Both the position numbers and the translations under genes were made by a program. Under the pieces are notes generated by a model. It was not told the origin of the DNA, made no database searches, and worked only from the letters and a program-made list of their open reading frames with translations. Shown piece by piece: positions 16,529 to 26,257 of a DNA stretch of 64,000 nucleotides; the first letter of the stretch is position 1; each line of letters opens with the position of its first letter. The stretch is from Variovorax ginsengisoli. GTDB taxonomy: Bacteria > Pseudomonadota > Gammaproteobacteria > Burkholderiales > Burkholderiaceae_C. The stretch is from NCBI RefSeq assembly GCF_030486595.1, contig NZ_JAUJZH010000031.1:1-64000 (forward strand), written 5' to 3'.

Positions 16529-18928
16529 ATGAATCATCCGAAGCCGCGCCTTGCGCTGGACATGTACGTGCTGGCACAGGGCGTAAGAACGGGCATCTAC
16601 CGCGTTTGTGACGAATTGTTTCCCATCCTGGCGCGTTCGGAGAAGCTGGATACCCGGCTCTTCTATCGTGATGGAGATGAAGCCAGGGCAGCCGGCTACA
16701 TGGCACAGAAGCGGCTTCCTGCGCAGCGCCTGGCAGGCGATGGTGAACTGCCGTCGGCGTCCGCCGACATTCTGCTGTCGCCGTTCGGCGTCGCGCCGTC
16801 TCCCTGGCTACTCGATTCGGGAGTACTTCAGGCGCATCTGATCTACGACCTGATCGGCATCCAACGGCCGGAGTTCTTTTCGGTCGAGGCCGCCGCAGAG
16901 GTGCGAAACATCGTTGACAGCCTCGACGAGCACACGGTGGTGTTCGCCATCTCTGAGTCCACGAAGAAGGACCTGCTGGCGTGCAGGCCGGACCTGAGCC
17001 CGAGGCAGGTCACGGTCATCCCGCTGGCAGCGGGGCCGTCTTTCAAGCCTTGCGGCGATGCGAGCCTGAAGCAGGCAGTGCGGGCAAAGTACGGGATCCC
17101 GCCAGGCGTTCCGTACGTCCTCAGCCTCGCAACGCTGGAGATACGCAAGAACCTCGACCAGGTTGTCAATGCTTTTGTTCTCCACCTCGAACAAAACGAG
17201 TCGAGCCGATTACACCTCGTGCTGTCGGGGATGTCAGGCTGGAAGCTCGAGCAGCTACAGGAGGCCCTGGCGGCGGCAGACAAGTGGAGCCACCGCATCG
17301 TCCTCACCGGCTTTGTCGAGGACGCCCACTTGTCGGCGCTCTACAGCGATGCTCTGTGCTTCGTTTATCTGTCCCGCTATGAAGGTTTCGGATTGCCTCC
17401 GCTGGAGGCCATGGCCTGCGGCACGCCGGTGATCTGTTCCGACAATTCCTCGCTCCCGGAGGTCGTAGGCCGGGCGGGCGCGATGGTGGACGCGGACGAC
17501 GTGGCGGGTGTAGCCGGCACAATTCGTCGGATGGAGGAGTCCGAGGACTATCGTGCCGAACTCTCCGAGGCCGGCCTGCAGCAGGCTCGCTTGTTCAGTT
17601 GGGAACGCTGTGCGGAGATCGTCATCGACACTTTGTGCGCAGCCTACCTGCGCCATGTCGAACGGCCGAACAATCGTCGGCGCCGCGCGTTGTTGCCTGG
17701 TGCGCAGGCCGCCAGATACATGCGCTCCGACGGTATCGTCGAAGCCAACTTCATCGACTACCAAAATGGGAGCCACGGCCCGCATTTCCCTCGGCTGGCC
17801 GATGTGCCCGCTGCGGCCCGACGCTCCGATTGGCCCCGTTGGACCGATGCTCTTCCCCTCGCATCGGGCTCGACTCGCGTCGAAGGAGGTTTGCGGGCGG
17901 GTGGCGTCTTCAAGACCGGGGCGCCGGACCGCCCTCTGGTGAGCTACGTCACCGTGGTTCGCAACAACACGAAAACCTTGGCGCGAACGATCGAAAGCGT
18001 GCAACGGCAGACGTACGCCAATGTGGAGCACATTGTCCTCGACGGTGGGTCGACCGATGGCACGCTCGACCTGATCCTTCAATACGGCGACCGGCTCGAC
18101 TATTTTGTCTCGGAGCCGGACAAGGGTCTCTACGATGCCGTCAATAAGGCCATCCCGCTCGCGCGCGGACAACTCATCTGCATCCTGAATTCCGACGACT
18201 GGCTCGAGCCCGATGCCGCCGAGATCGCCGTTCATCGCATGGGCGACAGCAGCGGTTGCGCGATGTTGCTGACTGCGGCCAACGTGCGGGGGGGCAATGT
18301 GAGCCAGGAATGGTACCCGGCGTTCGTGCATCCAGGCTGCTATTTCATGTGCGCCAACGACTGCCACAACGGAATCTATGCCACCAGGGCGGCCTATGAA
18401 CGCACCGGTCCGTATGACGTCTCGTACAAGATCGTCGCCGACTTCAAGTGGATCATGACCTGCATGGAGGTCGATGTGACCTTTGTGTACACGCGGGAGG
18501 TGACGGTCAACTATTCGCTCGGCGGAACGTCAGGAGACGTTCGACAGCATAGTGTCGAATGCATGAGAGTGGTCGCAGAGCGCTTCCCATTCCTGTCGCC
18601 GACCGACATCACCGGGCTCTATCACTGCTTTTTCTTGTTCGCCGGACTGACCGATCTGCCCAATCCTCCTTCCGATCGAACTGCATTCCTCAGGGATGTG
18701 TTCGCAAGGCATTCGGCCAACACCGAGTTCCTCTATGCGCTAGGCTGGGCGTCGATCGAAAGACTTCAACACCCCTGCGATATCCAGCCCGCTGCCTTGC
18801 CCGTCGCCGAGGAGCGCAAGCAAACGGTCAAGGGTGCGGTCAAGGAAGCCGTCAAGGCGTCCCTGCGGCGCCATCCCGGCGCGTACGCGATGGTCAAAGG
18901 GCTCTATTCAACGGTTCTGAGAAGGTAG
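16529..18928 (+). CDS. Two-domain glycosyltransferase (GT4 + GT2 fusion)
   Basis: The protein has 799 residues. The N-terminal ~370 are a GT4 domain (LDMYVLAQGVRTGIYRV, VLSLATLEIRKNLDQVVNAF) with E-x7-E in EGFGLPPLEAMACGTPV. After a ~90-residue linker, a GT2 domain (about 468-700) shows VSYVTVVRNNTKTLARTIES, VLDGGSTDGT and ILNSDDWLEPDA. The C-terminal ~60 residues are basic and amphipathic. Two catalytic modules in one chain suggest it adds two residues in turn, as in several ABC-dependent O-antigen clusters. The start is ATG 16529. Another ATG (16562) in the same frame is less likely because it would cut the first beta-strand. Confidence 0.85.
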   Translation: MNHPKPRLALDMYVLAQGVRTGIYRVCDELFPILARSEKLDTRLFYRDGDEARAAGYMAQKRLPAQRLAGDGELPSASADILLSPFGVAPSPWLLDSGVLQAHLIYDLIGIQRPEFFSVEAAAEVRNIVDSLDEHTVVFAISESTKKDLLACRPDLSPRQVTVIPLAAGPSFKPCGDASLKQAVRAKYGIPPGVPYVLSLATLEIRKNLDQVVNAFVLHLEQNESSRLHLVLSGMSGWKLEQLQEALAAADKWSHRIVLTGFVEDAHLSALYSDALCFVYLSRYEGFGLPPLEAMACGTPVICSDNSSLPEVVGRAGAMVDADDVAGVAGTIRRMEESEDYRAELSEAGLQQARLFSWERCAEIVIDTLCAAYLRHVERPNNRRRRALLPGAQAARYMRSDGIVEANFIDYQNGSHGPHFPRLADVPAAARRSDWPRWTDALPLASGSTRVEGGLRAGGVFKTGAPDRPLVSYVTVVRNNTKTLARTIESVQRQTYANVEHIVLDGGSTDGTLDLILQYGDRLDYFVSEPDKGLYDAVNKAIPLARGQLICILNSDDWLEPDAAEIAVHRMGDSSGCAMLLTAANVRGGNVSQEWYPAFVHPGCYFMCANDCHNGIYATRAAYERTGPYDVSYKIVADFKWIMTCMEVDVTFVYTREVTVNYSLGGTSGDVRQHSVECMRVVAERFPFLSPTDITGLYHCFFLFAGLTDLPNPPSDRTAFLRDVFARHSANTEFLYALGWASIERLQHPCDIQPAALPVAEERKQTVKGAVKEAVKASLRRHPGAYAMVKGLYSTVLRR

Positions 18929-18932
18929 CGCC

Positions 18933-20078
18933 ATGGCCCGCATCGCGTACCTCGATCATTCGTTCCATCGCACCACCCGATCGACAGCATTTTTGCCGGA
19001 GATCCTGCGCCGGCACGGCCATAGCGTCGATCTGTTCTGGGACGATGCTTGGCAAGGTGGCCCACCGGTAGCGTGGGCGGATGTACGATTGCACGACGTC
19101 GTGATCATGTTCCAGTCGTACTGTGCGCCGGATCGTCCGCAATTTCGGCAGTCGCACCCGAACATCGTATACGTTCCCATGTTGGATCAGTTCGGGCTGT
19201 GGCAGGGGCCGGTCTATAACCTGTCTGCGTTCTGGGAGCCGTTCCAGGGCTCGAAGGTCCTGAACTTCTCGAACGCCGTCCACTGCATGACGAGCGGGTT
19301 CGGCATCGTGAGCCACTTCGTGCGCTATTACCAGCCGGTTATTGCACGGCCTGCACCTGCGCGCCAAGGCCTTCATGGCTTCTTCTGGTTGCGTCGAGAG
19401 CCGGAGTTGCCGTGGCGGGTCATCCGCCGATTGATCGGCAACACCGCTTTTGACAGCTTCCACATCCACTTGGCCGTGGATCCGGGCACGCCTGCGCCTG
19501 AAGATCCCTCGGCCGAGGACATCGCCAGGCATCACATCACGACCTCGACCTGGTTCGAGAACAAGGCCGATCTCGATGCTGTGATGGAGCGTGCGAACGT
19601 CTTCTTCGCGCCCCGGTTGGAGGAGGGCATCGGGCAGTCTTTTTTGGAGGCGATGGGTCGAGGCCAGTGCGTCGTGGCCCCCAACCATGGCACCATGAAC
19701 GAATACATCATTCCAGGCCTTAACGGCTTACTCTACGAAGCCCGCGATCCGCAGCCGCTGGATTTTTCGACTGTGGAGAAGCTAGGGTCACAGGCCAGGG
19801 ACGGCGTCGTGGCGGGCCGAGCCGCGTGGGAGAACGCTGAGGCAGATCTGGTCCGCTTTATCCTGACGCGCAGCGAGGCGCTATATGCCGGAAAGTACCA
19901 GCACGCGTTGGGTGAGGCGGAGGTCGGCGCGTCGACTGCGCCGGCATCAGGGGCGCCGCCGCGAGCATCGGCGTCTTTCGGGTTGCGCGGTTTTGCGCAG
20001 CGCCACGCGATATTCAGGTCGACCCGGTTCATCTGGCATCCGATGCTCAGGCTAGCCCGGCAACTCTTGGGACGCTGA
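18933..20078 (+). CDS. Glycosyltransferase family 4-like protein
   Basis: The 381-residue protein opens MARIAYLDHSFHRTTRSTAF. An E-x7-E motif sits in EEGIGQSFLEAMGRGQCVV, about residue 229, followed by APNHGTMNEYI. The fold call rests mainly on this C-terminal half. The N-terminal half is less typical. It starts 4 bases after the previous stop, hence the same transcript. The last ~50 residues are Ala/Ser/Pro-rich and then basic. The donor sugar is unknown, but fcl follows directly. Confidence 0.75.
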   Translation: MARIAYLDHSFHRTTRSTAFLPEILRRHGHSVDLFWDDAWQGGPPVAWADVRLHDVVIMFQSYCAPDRPQFRQSHPNIVYVPMLDQFGLWQGPVYNLSAFWEPFQGSKVLNFSNAVHCMTSGFGIVSHFVRYYQPVIARPAPARQGLHGFFWLRREPELPWRVIRRLIGNTAFDSFHIHLAVDPGTPAPEDPSAEDIARHHITTSTWFENKADLDAVMERANVFFAPRLEEGIGQSFLEAMGRGQCVVAPNHGTMNEYIIPGLNGLLYEARDPQPLDFSTVEKLGSQARDGVVAGRAAWENAEADLVRFILTRSEALYAGKYQHALGEAEVGASTAPASGAPPRASASFGLRGFAQRHAIFRSTRFIWHPMLRLARQLLGR

Positions 20079-20113
20079 ACTTGGTGGTGCACAACTTTTC
20101 AATGAGAGTTCCG

Positions 20114-21073
20114 ATGGAAAAGATGAAGGTATTCGTCGCTGGTCATCGCGGTTTGGTTGGCTCGGCAACGATGCTGGCGCTGAAGAACCACCCGGATTTT
20201 GAGATCGTGACGCGGACTCATGGCGAACTCGATCTTCAAGACCGTGCCGCCACACGCGCGTTCTTCATGGAACACCGGCCAGACCATGTCGTCATGTGTG
20301 CCGCGAAGGTCGGAGGCATCTTGGCCAATTCCAAGCTGCCCGTCGAATTCCTTCACGACAACCTGCGCATCCAATTGAATGTGTTTGATGCCGCGCGCGA
20401 GGCTAGGATCGATCGCATGATCTTTCTCGGATCTTCCTGCATCTACCCGAGGGGCTGCCCCCAACCCATCAAGGAGGAGTACCTGTTGACCGGCCCGCTG
20501 GAGGCGACCAATCGTCCCTATGCGTTGGCGAAGATCGCCGGCGTCGAGTCCTGCTGGGCGTCGAATCGGCAGTACGGCACGCGCTATCTCGCGATGATGC
20601 CGACCAACATGTACGGGCCGGGTGACAACTACCACCTAGAGCATTCGCATGTTCTGCCGGCCCTGATCAGGCGCTTCCACGAGGCGAAGGTCACGGCGGC
20701 GTCGTCGGTAGTTGTCTGGGGCTCAGGCCGGCCGCGCCGGGAGTTTATGTACTCGTCCGACCTCGGGGACGCGATCATGTTCCTTCTTGCATTGCCCGAT
20801 GAGCGTTTCGCCGCGCTGACTCATCCGGACGTTGCGCCCTTGATCAATGTCGGGGTCGGCGAGGATGTGACAATTCGCGAAGTGGCCGAACTCGTCAAGG
20901 CGACCGTGGGCTACCAGGGTGAACTAAAGTTTGACGCTACAAAGCCGGATGGAACACCGCGCAAGCTGTTGGACGTGGGGCGCCTCGCGGCGTTAGGATG
21001 GAAGGCGAAGACCCAACTCGCTGCTGGGCTCCAGCACGCGTACGAGGACTTTCTCAAGCGTCATGCCGCATAG
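20114..21073 (+). CDS. fcl: GDP-L-fucose synthase
   Basis: It performs epimerisation and reduction of GDP-4-keto-6-deoxymannose to GDP-L-fucose. Motifs: KVFVAGHRGLVGSA (NADP site), MIFLGSSCIYPRGCPQPIKE, and NRPYALAKIAGVE with the catalytic Tyr and Lys. MMPTNMYGPGDNYHLEHSHV is typical of Fcl/WcaG. Start choice: ATG 20114 has GAGAG about 9 bases upstream. ATG 20102 and ATG 20123 are alternatives. Its last 11 bases overlap the next gene start. Both ends of the GDP-fucose route (gmd, fcl) are thus in the locus, on opposite strands. Confidence 0.95.
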   Translation: MEKMKVFVAGHRGLVGSATMLALKNHPDFEIVTRTHGELDLQDRAATRAFFMEHRPDHVVMCAAKVGGILANSKLPVEFLHDNLRIQLNVFDAAREARIDRMIFLGSSCIYPRGCPQPIKEEYLLTGPLEATNRPYALAKIAGVESCWASNRQYGTRYLAMMPTNMYGPGDNYHLEHSHVLPALIRRFHEAKVTAASSVVVWGSGRPRREFMYSSDLGDAIMFLLALPDERFAALTHPDVAPLINVGVGEDVTIREVAELVKATVGYQGELKFDATKPDGTPRKLLDVGRLAALGWKAKTQLAAGLQHAYEDFLKRHAA

Positions 21074-23210
21074 CCTGATCCGACGATACGTAAGGCGAAT
21101 CGCGAAGGGCGCCTGGTGGCTTGTCACGCCTTGGCGGATGGGGCAGCGCGTGAGGTTCTTGCGAGCGCGCGCTGCTGCCGAGGCTCGAGTTGCGGAGATG
21201 GCTCGCTTCGTCGAGGGGGAGCAGGCTCGACTCGCACTGCGGCAGCGCGGCGCGGACGTGCCTCCCATGGAGATGCTCGACCTGTTCTCCGACGCGGAGG
21301 TGATCCGGTTGGTCGACATGCCTGCGAGCCACTTCCTTTGGTCGCCTGTCGCGCCCGGCGCGGTGGTGGACCGTTGGTCGGCCGCGCGCTTCTGTATCGA
21401 CCTTTGGCGCGGGCGCAGTGACCTTCGGGCGCGGTTCCCTGCCGGCCTTGGCGGAGGACGTGGGGGTGAACTCGGCGGCTGGCTTCAGCAAGCGGGCGCC
21501 GCGGAATTGGGTTTGAGCGAAGCCGCCCTTTCGCACCTCCTTAACGCTTTGGAGGATAGCCTGCCCGATCGTGCAAGACAGACGTTTCTCGCGAACGAAG
21601 TCCTCGGATCGGTGCTGCCGCATGGCCTGACGCCCGCTGGGATGAGTGGCCTTTTCCGTTGGTTTATGCGATGTGGCGCGGGCGAAGCGGGGCTGCGTCC
21701 GGAGGAGGTCTGGTGGCTGTTCTTGGAAGCCGCACAAGACCCAGAGCAGGAACTTATGCTGGCCTACTACTTCACGCCCGCGTGGCAGCGACAGCACCCC
21801 GACGGGATGACGGTATTCGGACGCGATGCGTTTGCGTCCTGGTTTGCTGCAGAGTACGGCGCTTCCGGCGGGTGGATTGATCCGTCCGGATGGCCGCAGT
21901 GGCAAGAGCCGGCATTGCAGATTCGAACAACCTATTGGGCTCGAGACGCGTGGCGAGCAGCCCAGCCAAATGCGCTCGTAGACCGGCAAAGTGCACGCTC
22001 ATTGCTGGTCTGGTTGGCGTCACCGGAAGCCGGTCTGTCCGAGTCAGTCCGGAATTGGTGCGGGCGACTCGACCCCCAGGCGATTGCGGACGAACTCATC
22101 GGTCTCGGCATCAATGTCATTGGCCACTTCTGCTATCCGTCAGGCCTCAGGGTGTCAGTCGAATCGATGGTCGAGGCGGTGCGCCTGGCGGGCGTGTCGA
22201 CTTCGCTGCGCGACGTGCGAACCGATGCCAAGGACGACCCGCGCCACGTCGATTTCCGCGGCATGGAATGCCACGACGTGACAGTCATCCACACGCAACC
22301 CGAACCCTTCTTCGATGATGCATATCGGCGCGCTAACCTGTTCGAGCGCCAGCCGCGCACCTACCGCGTGGGCTACTGGTACTGGGAATTCGATTCGATC
22401 CCGGACGCGTGGGTGGCGCACGCGGGCAACGTGGACGAGGTGTGGGCGGCGACCGAGTTCGTTGCGAAGGGCTTGCGCGAGAAGCTGTCGGTGCCGGTGC
22501 GGACCTTGTTTCCGGGCGTCAAGTTGGCGCCGTTCGCGAGGCGCCCGAAGAGCTACTTCGGCCTGAGCGAGAAGTCGTTCACGTTCCTGTTCACCTTCCA
22601 CATGATGAGCGTGATGGAGCGCAAGAATCCGCTGGGGCTGATACGGGCGTTCAAGCTGGCGTTTGGCGAGGATGATGGGGTTCAACTGGTGCTCAAGACG
22701 TCTTTCGGCGATCGGCATCCAGCGCAGATCCAGGAACTGCGCGCTGCGGCCGGCGGCGCGAAAATCACGGTGATCGATCAGGTGTACAGCCCTGACGAAG
22801 TGCTGTCGCTTATGGACGCGTGCGATGCCTACGTGTCGCTGCATCGCAGTGAGGGCCTGGGCCTGACGATGGCCGAGGCGATGCTGATGGGCAAGCCGGT
22901 GATCGCCACCAATTTCTCGGGCAACGTGGACTTCATGGATGACGGCAATAGCCTGCTGGTGAATCATAAGCTGGTAGAGCTGGGCAAGACGATCCCTCCG
23001 TACGATGCGGATTTGGAGTGGGCCGAGCCGTCCGAGGAACATGCAGCGCAACTGATGCGCCGTATCTACGATGACCAAGAGTTGGCTCGCGAGGTCGGGG
23101 CTCGTGGCAAGGCTAGCGCCGAAACCAACCTGTCGCTGGAGGCCGCGGGCAGAAGAATTGCGAGCCGTCTCGAGGAGATCAGGGCGATGCGGCGCGCAAC
23201 GCCCTCTTGA
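21063..23210 (+). CDS. Glycosyltransferase with long novel N-terminal region and C-terminal GT4 domain
   Basis: The protein has 715 residues. The last ~380 are a GT4-type domain (INVIGHFCYPSGLRVSVESM, YRVGYWYWEFDSIP, FTFLFTFHMMSVMERKNPLG) with E-x7-E in EGLGLTMAEAMLMGKPV. The first ~330 are helical with an early basic segment (MPHSLIRRYVRRIAKGAWW). I do not recognise that part; it may be a membrane-association, scaffold or second enzymatic module. It overlaps fcl by 11 bp. Its 3' end meets wzt tail to tail, five bases apart. Confidence 0.82.
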   Translation: MPHSLIRRYVRRIAKGAWWLVTPWRMGQRVRFLRARAAAEARVAEMARFVEGEQARLALRQRGADVPPMEMLDLFSDAEVIRLVDMPASHFLWSPVAPGAVVDRWSAARFCIDLWRGRSDLRARFPAGLGGGRGGELGGWLQQAGAAELGLSEAALSHLLNALEDSLPDRARQTFLANEVLGSVLPHGLTPAGMSGLFRWFMRCGAGEAGLRPEEVWWLFLEAAQDPEQELMLAYYFTPAWQRQHPDGMTVFGRDAFASWFAAEYGASGGWIDPSGWPQWQEPALQIRTTYWARDAWRAAQPNALVDRQSARSLLVWLASPEAGLSESVRNWCGRLDPQAIADELIGLGINVIGHFCYPSGLRVSVESMVEAVRLAGVSTSLRDVRTDAKDDPRHVDFRGMECHDVTVIHTQPEPFFDDAYRRANLFERQPRTYRVGYWYWEFDSIPDAWVAHAGNVDEVWAATEFVAKGLREKLSVPVRTLFPGVKLAPFARRPKSYFGLSEKSFTFLFTFHMMSVMERKNPLGLIRAFKLAFGEDDGVQLVLKTSFGDRHPAQIQELRAAAGGAKITVIDQVYSPDEVLSLMDACDAYVSLHRSEGLGLTMAEAMLMGKPVIATNFSGNVDFMDDGNSLLVNHKLVELGKTIPPYDADLEWAEPSEEHAAQLMRRIYDDQELAREVGARGKASAETNLSLEAAGRRIASRLEEIRAMRRATPS

Positions 23211-23226
23211 TCGAGCTATTGCTCGA
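23211..23226. terminator. Small hairpin at the convergent glycosyltransferase/wzt junction
   Basis: TCGAGC-TATT-GCTCGA is a perfect 6-bp stem with a 4-base loop, right after the plus-strand stop and overlapping the wzt stop. There is no T-run on either strand. It may be a weak bidirectional stop. Confidence 0.25.
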
Positions 23227-23917
23227 CGATCCGCCCGTGCTCCATATGGATGACCCGATTGCACTCTTTGGCAATCAGTGAGGGCGAATGGGAGGCCAGC
23301 ACCAGGATGCCGGACTTCGAAACGACATCCTTCATTCGCTGCTCGGCCTTTTCAGTGAACTCCGCATCGCCCACCGACAGCCACTCATCCATCAGTAGGA
23401 TGTCCGCCTCGACGCTGGTCGAGATCGAAAAAGCGAGGCGCATCATCATTCCGGTTGAGTAAGTTCGCACCGGCATGTTGACATATTCCCCGAGCCCACT
23501 GAACTCGCAGATTTCGGGGGTCAACGCGTCGATCTGCTTCTTGCTCATGCCCATCACGAGGCCACGCAGCATGATGTTCTCGACGCCGGTGGCGTCCGCT
23601 TCGATGCCCAATGAAGGGTCGATCAGGCTAGAGACGCTGCCCTGGCGCGCGAATTCGCCCGATGACGGTTCGTAGACGCCGGCGAGCGTGCGCAGCAATG
23701 TCGACTTGCCCGCACCATTGTGGCCGATCAGGCCCAGCCGGTCACCGCTTTTAAGTTCCAGGTTGATGCCGCTCAAGGCTTGAACGACATTGACGCCGGT
23801 CTCCTTGCCAAAGCGGCCGCCGGTAACCGATGCCGCAAGCGTCTTCTTGAAGGAAGCAGCCCCGGCACCGTAAATGGGAAAGTTGACCGAAACGCTTTTG
23901 AGAGAGATGAAAGCCAT
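23216..23917 (-). CDS. wzt: Polysaccharide ABC exporter, ATPase subunit
   Basis: The 233-residue protein has Walker A at 65-73 (GHNGAGKST). The modified signature typical of Wzt/KpsT is in YSTGMMMRLAFS, and Walker B in DILLMDEWLSVGDAEF. It powers export of lipid-linked polysaccharide with the permease encoded just upstream on the same strand (6-base gap). It ends after the nucleotide-binding domain, so it lacks the C-terminal carbohydrate-binding domain of long Wzt proteins. Export is then probably not tied to recognition of a capped chain end. Confidence 0.92.
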   Translation of the reverse strand: MAFISLKSVSVNFPIYGAGAASFKKTLAASVTGGRFGKETGVNVVQALSGINLELKSGDRLGLIGHNGAGKSTLLRTLAGVYEPSSGEFARQGSVSSLIDPSLGIEADATGVENIMLRGLVMGMSKKQIDALTPEICEFSGLGEYVNMPVRTYSTGMMMRLAFSISTSVEADILLMDEWLSVGDAEFTEKAEQRMKDVVSKSGILVLASHSPSLIAKECNRVIHMEHGRIVEQ

Positions 23918-23923
23918 GGTTCC

Positions 23924-24727
23924 TTAGAGCCAGTAGACCACGCGACGGCGGTATTTCGCAAACAGCAAGCTCGACACGATCAGTGTCACAGCGGTCCAGC
24001 CCAGGATGCCCCACCAGTTGTGCATTTCGGCCACACCACCCATCAGCGGCGTGCGTAGCAGGTCCAGCATCTGCGCGAACGGGTTCCACAGAATATATTG
24101 CGCGCGGCCGGGCAGGCTGGAGGGCAGCCAGAACACGGGTGTGAGGAACATCAGCATCTGCATCACGCTGGTCACGATCTGAGTGACGTCGCGAAATCGC
24201 GTGCAGACCAGCCCGAGCGCAATACCCACTGCCTGAGCGTTGATGAGCACCAGCAGGAAAGCCGGCACGAAGAGCAGGGCCGACCACCCGAGCGAGATGC
24301 CGGCCCAGATCGCGACCGGTATGTACAACACGATCTGATGAGCGAACTGGATCAGGTTGCGCGCCATGCTGCGCCATACGAACAGGCTGATAGGGAAATA
24401 GCCTTGCTTGAGGTAGTTCGAGGAGCCGATGAACGCGTTGCACGAATCGGTCACCATGGCCGAGAAGAAGCCCCAGAAGATGATCCCGAGCGCCAGATGC
24501 GGAAAGAACTTCGACAACTCGGTGCCGAACAGCGAGCTGTAGAGCGGCCCCATGCCGCCGATCATGGCGCCCATGCTGAGCGTGAGCCACAACGGGCCCA
24601 GCATCGAGCGCCGATAGCGCAGGACGATGTCGAACCAGGCGAGTGTCCACCAGATGTCAGTGCGGCGCGTACCTTCCCACCAGTCGCCCCACGCGCTGCG
24701 ATGCAAATTCGAATGTGCCTGGCTCAT
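23924..24727 (-). CDS. wzm: Polysaccharide ABC exporter, permease subunit
   Basis: The 267-residue ABC-2 type permease has about six hydrophobic segments, for example TLSMGAMIGGMGPLYSSLFG, LNALGII-type segments, and the C-terminal GWTAVTLIVSSLLFAKYRRR. The N-terminal text WTLAWFDIVLRYRRSMLGPLW is typical of Wzm/KpsM, with an amphipathic start before the first helix. Its start overlaps the manC stop by 4 bp and it precedes wzt. The pair defines the locus as ABC-transporter dependent. Confidence 0.92.
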   Translation of the reverse strand: MSQAHSNLHRSAWGDWWEGTRRTDIWWTLAWFDIVLRYRRSMLGPLWLTLSMGAMIGGMGPLYSSLFGTELSKFFPHLALGIIFWGFFSAMVTDSCNAFIGSSNYLKQGYFPISLFVWRSMARNLIQFAHQIVLYIPVAIWAGISLGWSALLFVPAFLLVLINAQAVGIALGLVCTRFRDVTQIVTSVMQMLMFLTPVFWLPSSLPGRAQYILWNPFAQMLDLLRTPLMGGVAEMHNWWGILGWTAVTLIVSSLLFAKYRRRVVYWL

Positions 24728-26142
24728 ACGCGCCCGTAAGTGTCTGCCAGTCGCACGATGTCATCTTCACCCAGGTAGGCTCCGCATTGCACTTCGATGA
24801 GCACAAGTTCGTCTTCGCCGATATTCGTCAAACGATGTTTCTCCTTCAATGGGATGTAGCGGTATTCGCCCGGGTGTGTTTGGTGCTCGACGTCGCCGAC
24901 TTGTACCAGTGCCGAGCCGCGCACCACCACCCAGTGTTCGGCGCGCTGATGGTGGTATTGCAGCGAAAGCGACGCGCCAGCCTTCACCGTGATGCGCTTG
25001 ACCTTGTAGCCGTCTTCTTCCTTGAGCGAGGCATAGGTGCCCCAGGGGCGATGAACCACGGCGGGCAGATGCACCGTTTCGTGCCTGCGGGCCTTCAGTA
25101 TGTCGACGACGCTCTTGACCGACTGCGCGCTGTCCTTGTGCGCCACCAGCAGTGCATCCGGCGTGTCGACGATCACGAGGTCGTGCACGCCCAGCGTGGC
25201 CACCACTTTCGGGCTATGGCTGGAGACCTGCACGTGAGTGCCCGTGGTGTCGATGGCGACGACGTCCGGCGGCATGGTGTTGCCGCTGGCATCGGGCGTC
25301 TGGGCCTTTGCAACCGATGGCCACGAACCAACATCGCTCCAGCCGAACTTGGCAGGGACGACGTGGACATTGTCGGCGCGCTCCATCACGGCATAGTCGA
25401 TGCTGATATCGGGCTGCAATCCGAAGGCGTGCAATTCGAACTGGACTGTCTGGCCCACCACCTGCGACGATTCGAGCGCACGGCGCGCGGCGGTCAGCAA
25501 CTGGGGCGCGTGGCGCTCAAAGGCCGAGAGGATGGCATCCGCGGTGAAGCAGAACATGCCGCTGTTCCAATAGTAGCGCCCGGTCGCAAGGTATTCCTGT
25601 GCCGTCTCAAGGTCCGGCTTCTCCACGAATCGCGTGGCTCGCTGGCTTTCGCGCGACACATGCTCTACCTCGATATAGCCGAAACCGGTGTCCGGACTGG
25701 TCGGGCTGACGCCGAAAACCACCAGGGCTCCCTGTTCGGCCAGCCTGAAGGCCTGGCTGGCGCTGGCAACGAAAGCCTCGACGTCGGGTACCAGGTGGTC
25801 CGCCGACAGCACCAGCATGACAGTGTCGCCGCCGAACTGTCGGGCGCACTGCAGCGCCGCCAGTGCGATGGCAGGCCCGGTATTGCGACCCTTGGGCTCG
25901 AGCAACAACGTGGCTTCGGGCGGGTCAACCATCTGCGCCAAGACGTCCTTGGTGAGAAACAGGTGATCTTTGTTGGTGACGACCAACAGGTCGCCGGTGC
26001 CGCAGGCCTGCCCTCGTTCGATCGCCTGCTGAAGCAGGGTTGAGTCCCCAAGCTTCATGAAAGGCTTCGGAAAGGCCTGGCGCGAAGCGGGCCACAGGCG
26101 GGAGCCTGCGCCTCCCGAGAGCACAACTGAAAGCAAGCGCAT
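24724..26142 (-). CDS. manC: Mannose-1-phosphate guanylyltransferase / mannose-6-phosphate isomerase
   Basis: The bifunctional 472-residue enzyme makes GDP-mannose for gmd. The nucleotidyltransferase signature is SVVLSGGAGSRLWPASRQAF plus PKPFMKLG (residues ~5-33), with sugar-binding FVEKPDLETAQEYL. The C-terminal cupin isomerase domain (from ~345) shows HRPWGTYASL and LQYHHQRAEHWVVV. ATG 26142 with AGGAAAAAA upstream was chosen. Longer in-frame extensions run into the divergent gene's leader. No manB (phosphomannomutase) is in the window. It starts the manC-wzm-wzt unit with 4-bp coupling. Confidence 0.96.
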   Translation of the reverse strand: MRLLSVVLSGGAGSRLWPASRQAFPKPFMKLGDSTLLQQAIERGQACGTGDLLVVTNKDHLFLTKDVLAQMVDPPEATLLLEPKGRNTGPAIALAALQCARQFGGDTVMLVLSADHLVPDVEAFVASASQAFRLAEQGALVVFGVSPTSPDTGFGYIEVEHVSRESQRATRFVEKPDLETAQEYLATGRYYWNSGMFCFTADAILSAFERHAPQLLTAARRALESSQVVGQTVQFELHAFGLQPDISIDYAVMERADNVHVVPAKFGWSDVGSWPSVAKAQTPDASGNTMPPDVVAIDTTGTHVQVSSHSPKVVATLGVHDLVIVDTPDALLVAHKDSAQSVKSVVDILKARRHETVHLPAVVHRPWGTYASLKEEDGYKVKRITVKAGASLSLQYHHQRAEHWVVVRGSALVQVGDVEHQTHPGEYRYIPLKEKHRLTNIGEDELVLIEVQCGAYLGEDDIVRLADTYGRV

Positions 26143-26257
26143 TTTTTTCCTGATATCTGGACGGGCGATAATTTTACCGGTCCGACTCCAGCCGGCCTCG
26201 GAGACCGGGGCCGCGGAGCCTCGGCTTGTCACCGATCCATGCCGAAGTTCACGAACG

